DNA of 64,000 bases, taken from assembly GCF_000760035.1 (NCBI RefSeq), contig NZ_JNAO01000011.1:1-64000 (forward strand). Reading direction: 5' to 3'. The notes beneath the pieces are model-generated. The model was given only the letters and a program-made list of their open reading frames with translations. It had not been told where the DNA came from and did not search any database. The position numbers and the translations under genes were made by a program. This DNA is from Prochlorococcus marinus str. MIT 9314 (GTDB lineage: Bacteria > Cyanobacteriota > Cyanobacteriia > PCC-6307 > Cyanobiaceae). This document shows positions 61,888 to 64,000 of this stretch, one piece after another. The first letter of the stretch is position 1. The number at the start of each line of letters is the position of its first letter.

Positions 61888-64000
61888 ATGTTTACGCAGG
61901 TCCGCTCAGCAAACCGCAGAGTATCTCCTGTTGAGGATAACAAACACAAAGTTGTAATAAAAGCAGTTTATGTTGTCCTTGAGCCACAATACCAAAATTC
62001 CTTAACGGAAGCTGCAAAGTCAATAAACAATATGAATGGGCCTATAGGTATAGACCTTAGCGGCTATCTTATCGAAGAACTTAGGAATGATAGTAATTTT
62101 GAAGATTTTAAAGAAGATATAGCTAATGCAGATATTTTCGTAGCCTCTTTAATTTTCATTGAAGACCTTGCTCAAAAAGTAGTTGATGCAGTAACTCCAT
62201 TTAAAGACAAACTTAAAGCATCAATTATTTTCCCCTCCATGCCAGAGGTAATGAGATTAAATAAGCTAGGTTCATTTAGTATGGCCCAACTTGGTCAATC
62301 TAAAAGTATTATTGGAGATTTAATAAAAAAGAAAAAAGAATCTGATGGAGCAAGTTTCCAAGACTCAATGTTGAAGTTATTAAACACACTACCTTCAATA
62401 CTTAAATATCTTCCAGTAGAAAAAGCTCAAGATGCAAGAACATTCATTCTAAGTTTTCAGTATTGGTTAGGTGGTACAACTGAGAATTTAAAAAACTTCT
62501 TGTTAATGATATCTGAAAAGTACGCTGTTTCAGAAATCATAAAAGAACAAATAGAAGAATTCAAAATTCAAGACCCTGAAACATTCCCAGATTTAGGAAT
62601 TTGGCATCCTCTTGCTCCTTGCATGTTTGAAAGTCTTAAAGAATATCAAAATTGGGAAAATAATAGGAAAGATATAAAACTTAAAGATGACAAAACTCCA
62701 ACAATAGGCTTAGTGCTTCAAAGGAGTCATATCGTTACGGGAGATGATGCTCATTACGTTGCTGTTATTCAAGAATTGGAATACAGAGGTGCAAGAGTAC
62801 TACCCATCTTCTGTGGAGGTCTAGATTTTTCTAAACCAGTTAATGAATTTTATTATGATTCCACAAATAAGGATCAACCTATAGTAGATGGAGTTGTATC
62901 TTTAACAGGATTTGCACTAGTTGGTGGTCCAGCAAGACAAGATCATCCTAAAGCCATTGAAGCCCTAAAAAGGTTAAACAGACCCTATATGGTTGCACTT
63001 CCATTAGTCTTCCAAACCACGCAAGAATGGGAAGATAGTGATCTAGGTTTACATCCTGTTCAGGTAGCGCTTCAGATTGCAATTCCAGAGCTTGATGGTG
63101 CTATTGAACCTATTATTCTCTCAGGACGTGATGATGCAACAGGTAAGGCGCATACCCTCCAAGATCGAGTTGATGTAATAGCTGAAAGAGCAATAAAATG
63201 GTCAACTTTAAGGGTTAAACAAAGAAAGGATAAAAAATTAGCCATCACAGTATTTAGTTTTCCACCAGACAAAGGTAATGTTGGTACGGCAGCATACTTG
63301 AATGTTTTTGGTTCAATTTATAGAGTACTCCTTGAAATGAAATCGAAGGGATATCAAATAGATGAACTTCCAAGTAATTCAAAAGAATTAATGGAAAAAG
63401 TAATTAACAACCCAGAAGCGATGGATGGCTCTCCAGAGTTAAATATTGCTCATAAGATGTCAGTAAAAGAATACGAAGAGTACACCCCATATTCACAAAG
63501 ACTCGAAGAAAATTGGGGTAAACCTCCTGGCAACCTTAATAGTGACGGACAAAACCTTCTTATCTATGGGAAACATTTTGGAAATGTCTTTATAGGAGTT
63601 CAACCTACATTCGGTTATGAAGGTGATCCCATGAGATTACTCTATTCAAGAAGTGCTAGTCCTCATCATGGTTTTGCAGCGTATTACACATATGTAGAAA
63701 AAATCTGGGGGGCTGATGCTGTTCTTCATTTTGGAACTCACGGCTCACTTGAATTTATGCCTGGGAAGCAGATGGGCATGAGTGAAACTTGCTATCCGGA
63801 TTCTCTCATTGGATCATTACCTAATTTGTATTACTATGCTGCGAATAATCCATCTGAAGCAACAATTGCGAAGAGAAGAGGATATGCTTCAACTATTAGT
63901 TATCTTACTCCTCCAGCAGAAAATGCAGGACTATACAAAGGACTTAAAGAACTTAGTGAACTCGTTGGTTCTTATCAACAATTAAGAGAAAATAGCAGGG
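61888..64000 (+). CDS. chlH: magnesium chelatase subunit H, N-terminal part
   Basis: The first 704 codons of the ~1330-residue porphyrin-binding subunit that inserts Mg into protoporphyrin IX with ChlI and ChlD. It starts [20 protein letters not shown] and carries the H-subunit segments [19 protein letters not shown] (in pieces), [18 protein letters not shown] and [18 protein letters not shown]. It runs off the end of the window. It is paralogous to CobN. The start follows a 101-base gap shared with dapB, likely containing divergent promoters. Confidence 0.97.
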   Translation, partial: MFTQVRSANRRVSPVEDNKHKVVIKAVYVVLEPQYQNSLTEAAKSINNMNGPIGIDLSGYLIEELRNDSNFEDFKEDIANADIFVASLIFIEDLAQKVVDAVTPFKDKLKASIIFPSMPEVMRLNKLGSFSMAQLGQSKSIIGDLIKKKKESDGASFQDSMLKLLNTLPSILKYLPVEKAQDARTFILSFQYWLGGTTENLKNFLLMISEKYAVSEIIKEQIEEFKIQDPETFPDLGIWHPLAPCMFESLKEYQNWENNRKDIKLKDDKTPTIGLVLQRSHIVTGDDAHYVAVIQELEYRGARVLPIFCGGLDFSKPVNEFYYDSTNKDQPIVDGVVSLTGFALVGGPARQDHPKAIEALKRLNRPYMVALPLVFQTTQEWEDSDLGLHPVQVALQIAIPELDGAIEPIILSGRDDATGKAHTLQDRVDVIAERAIKWSTLRVKQRKDKKLAITVFSFPPDKGNVGTAAYLNVFGSIYRVLLEMKSKGYQIDELPSNSKELMEKVINNPEAMDGSPELNIAHKMSVKEYEEYTPYSQRLEENWGKPPGNLNSDGQNLLIYGKHFGNVFIGVQPTFGYEGDPMRLLYSRSASPHHGFAAYYTYVEKIWGADAVLHFGTHGSLEFMPGKQMGMSETCYPDSLIGSLPNLYYYAANNPSEATIAKRRGYASTISYLTPPAENAGLYKGLKELSELVGSYQQLRENSR

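Overview
The window is a stretch of a small, very AT-rich cyanobacterial chromosome, most likely a high-light-adapted Prochlorococcus or a very close relative. The evidence is the combination of oxygenic-photosynthesis genes (chlH, acsF, a Psb30-like peptide, Ycf20, a cytochrome b6f assembly factor), cyanobacteria-restricted families (DUF1995, DUF2237, DUF2949, DUF2996, DUF3038, DUF4335, DUF1651), a strongly A/T-biased codon usage, many TTG starts, and very short gaps between genes. I see no transposase, integrase, phage gene, CRISPR array or rRNA. One tRNA gene (CAU anticodon) is present.

Layout. 1-13 kb: the end of argC, then purN, pgi, leuS, a coupled dapF / cysteine desulfurase / DUF1995 / D,D-carboxypeptidase run, coaD, a flavin reductase, uvrC, the haem enzyme hemJ and a PHP phosphoesterase. 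13.5-25 kb: cobN, ilvE, metH, DUF2237, an Apa2-type phosphorylase, and a protein joining a ribbon-helix-helix (RHH) start to a C-terminal J-domain. The ~0.75 kb after it carries three copies of a 50-bp palindromic element around a small secreted-protein gene. 25.5-34.8 kb: pheT, rpmG, rpsR, a minimal RNB nuclease, metG, an LptC-like lipoprotein, a CCB-type factor, cobU, trmL, tRNA, clpS, DUF1651. 34.8-38.3 kb: a dense patch of very small genes (43-73 codons) with a thioredoxin-fold protein and an RHH regulator whose promoter carries repeated palindromes. 38.6-48 kb: 2-Cys peroxiredoxin, a membrane protein, an FtsH with a destroyed metalloprotease motif, rpmF, ycf20, a HAD hydrolase, a Psb30-like peptide, a two-gene Gdt1-type transporter, a large RNB-S1 protein lacking its catalytic residues, DUF2996, acsF. 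49-64 kb: tldD/tldE, fmt, a TerC protein, mfd, a DUF3038/DUF4335 pair, DUF2949, a UbiH-type hydroxylase, dapB and the first half of chlH.

How the genes fit together. Tetrapyrrole metabolism is prominent: hemJ (protoporphyrinogen oxidation), chlH (Mg insertion) and acsF (ring E formation) serve chlorophyll, while cobN (Co insertion) and cobU (nucleotide loop) serve a cobamide used by the B12-dependent metH. dapF and dapB serve lysine and peptidoglycan. leuS, pheT, metG, fmt, the tRNA and three ribosomal proteins serve translation.

The most interesting signals are two apparent pseudoenzymes (the FtsH-like and large RNB-S1 proteins), two RHH-type proteins each sitting beside unusual repeated palindromes, a probable AUU-initiated gene, the small-protein patch, and repeated sharing of one TTAA or TTAG between the stops of convergent genes.
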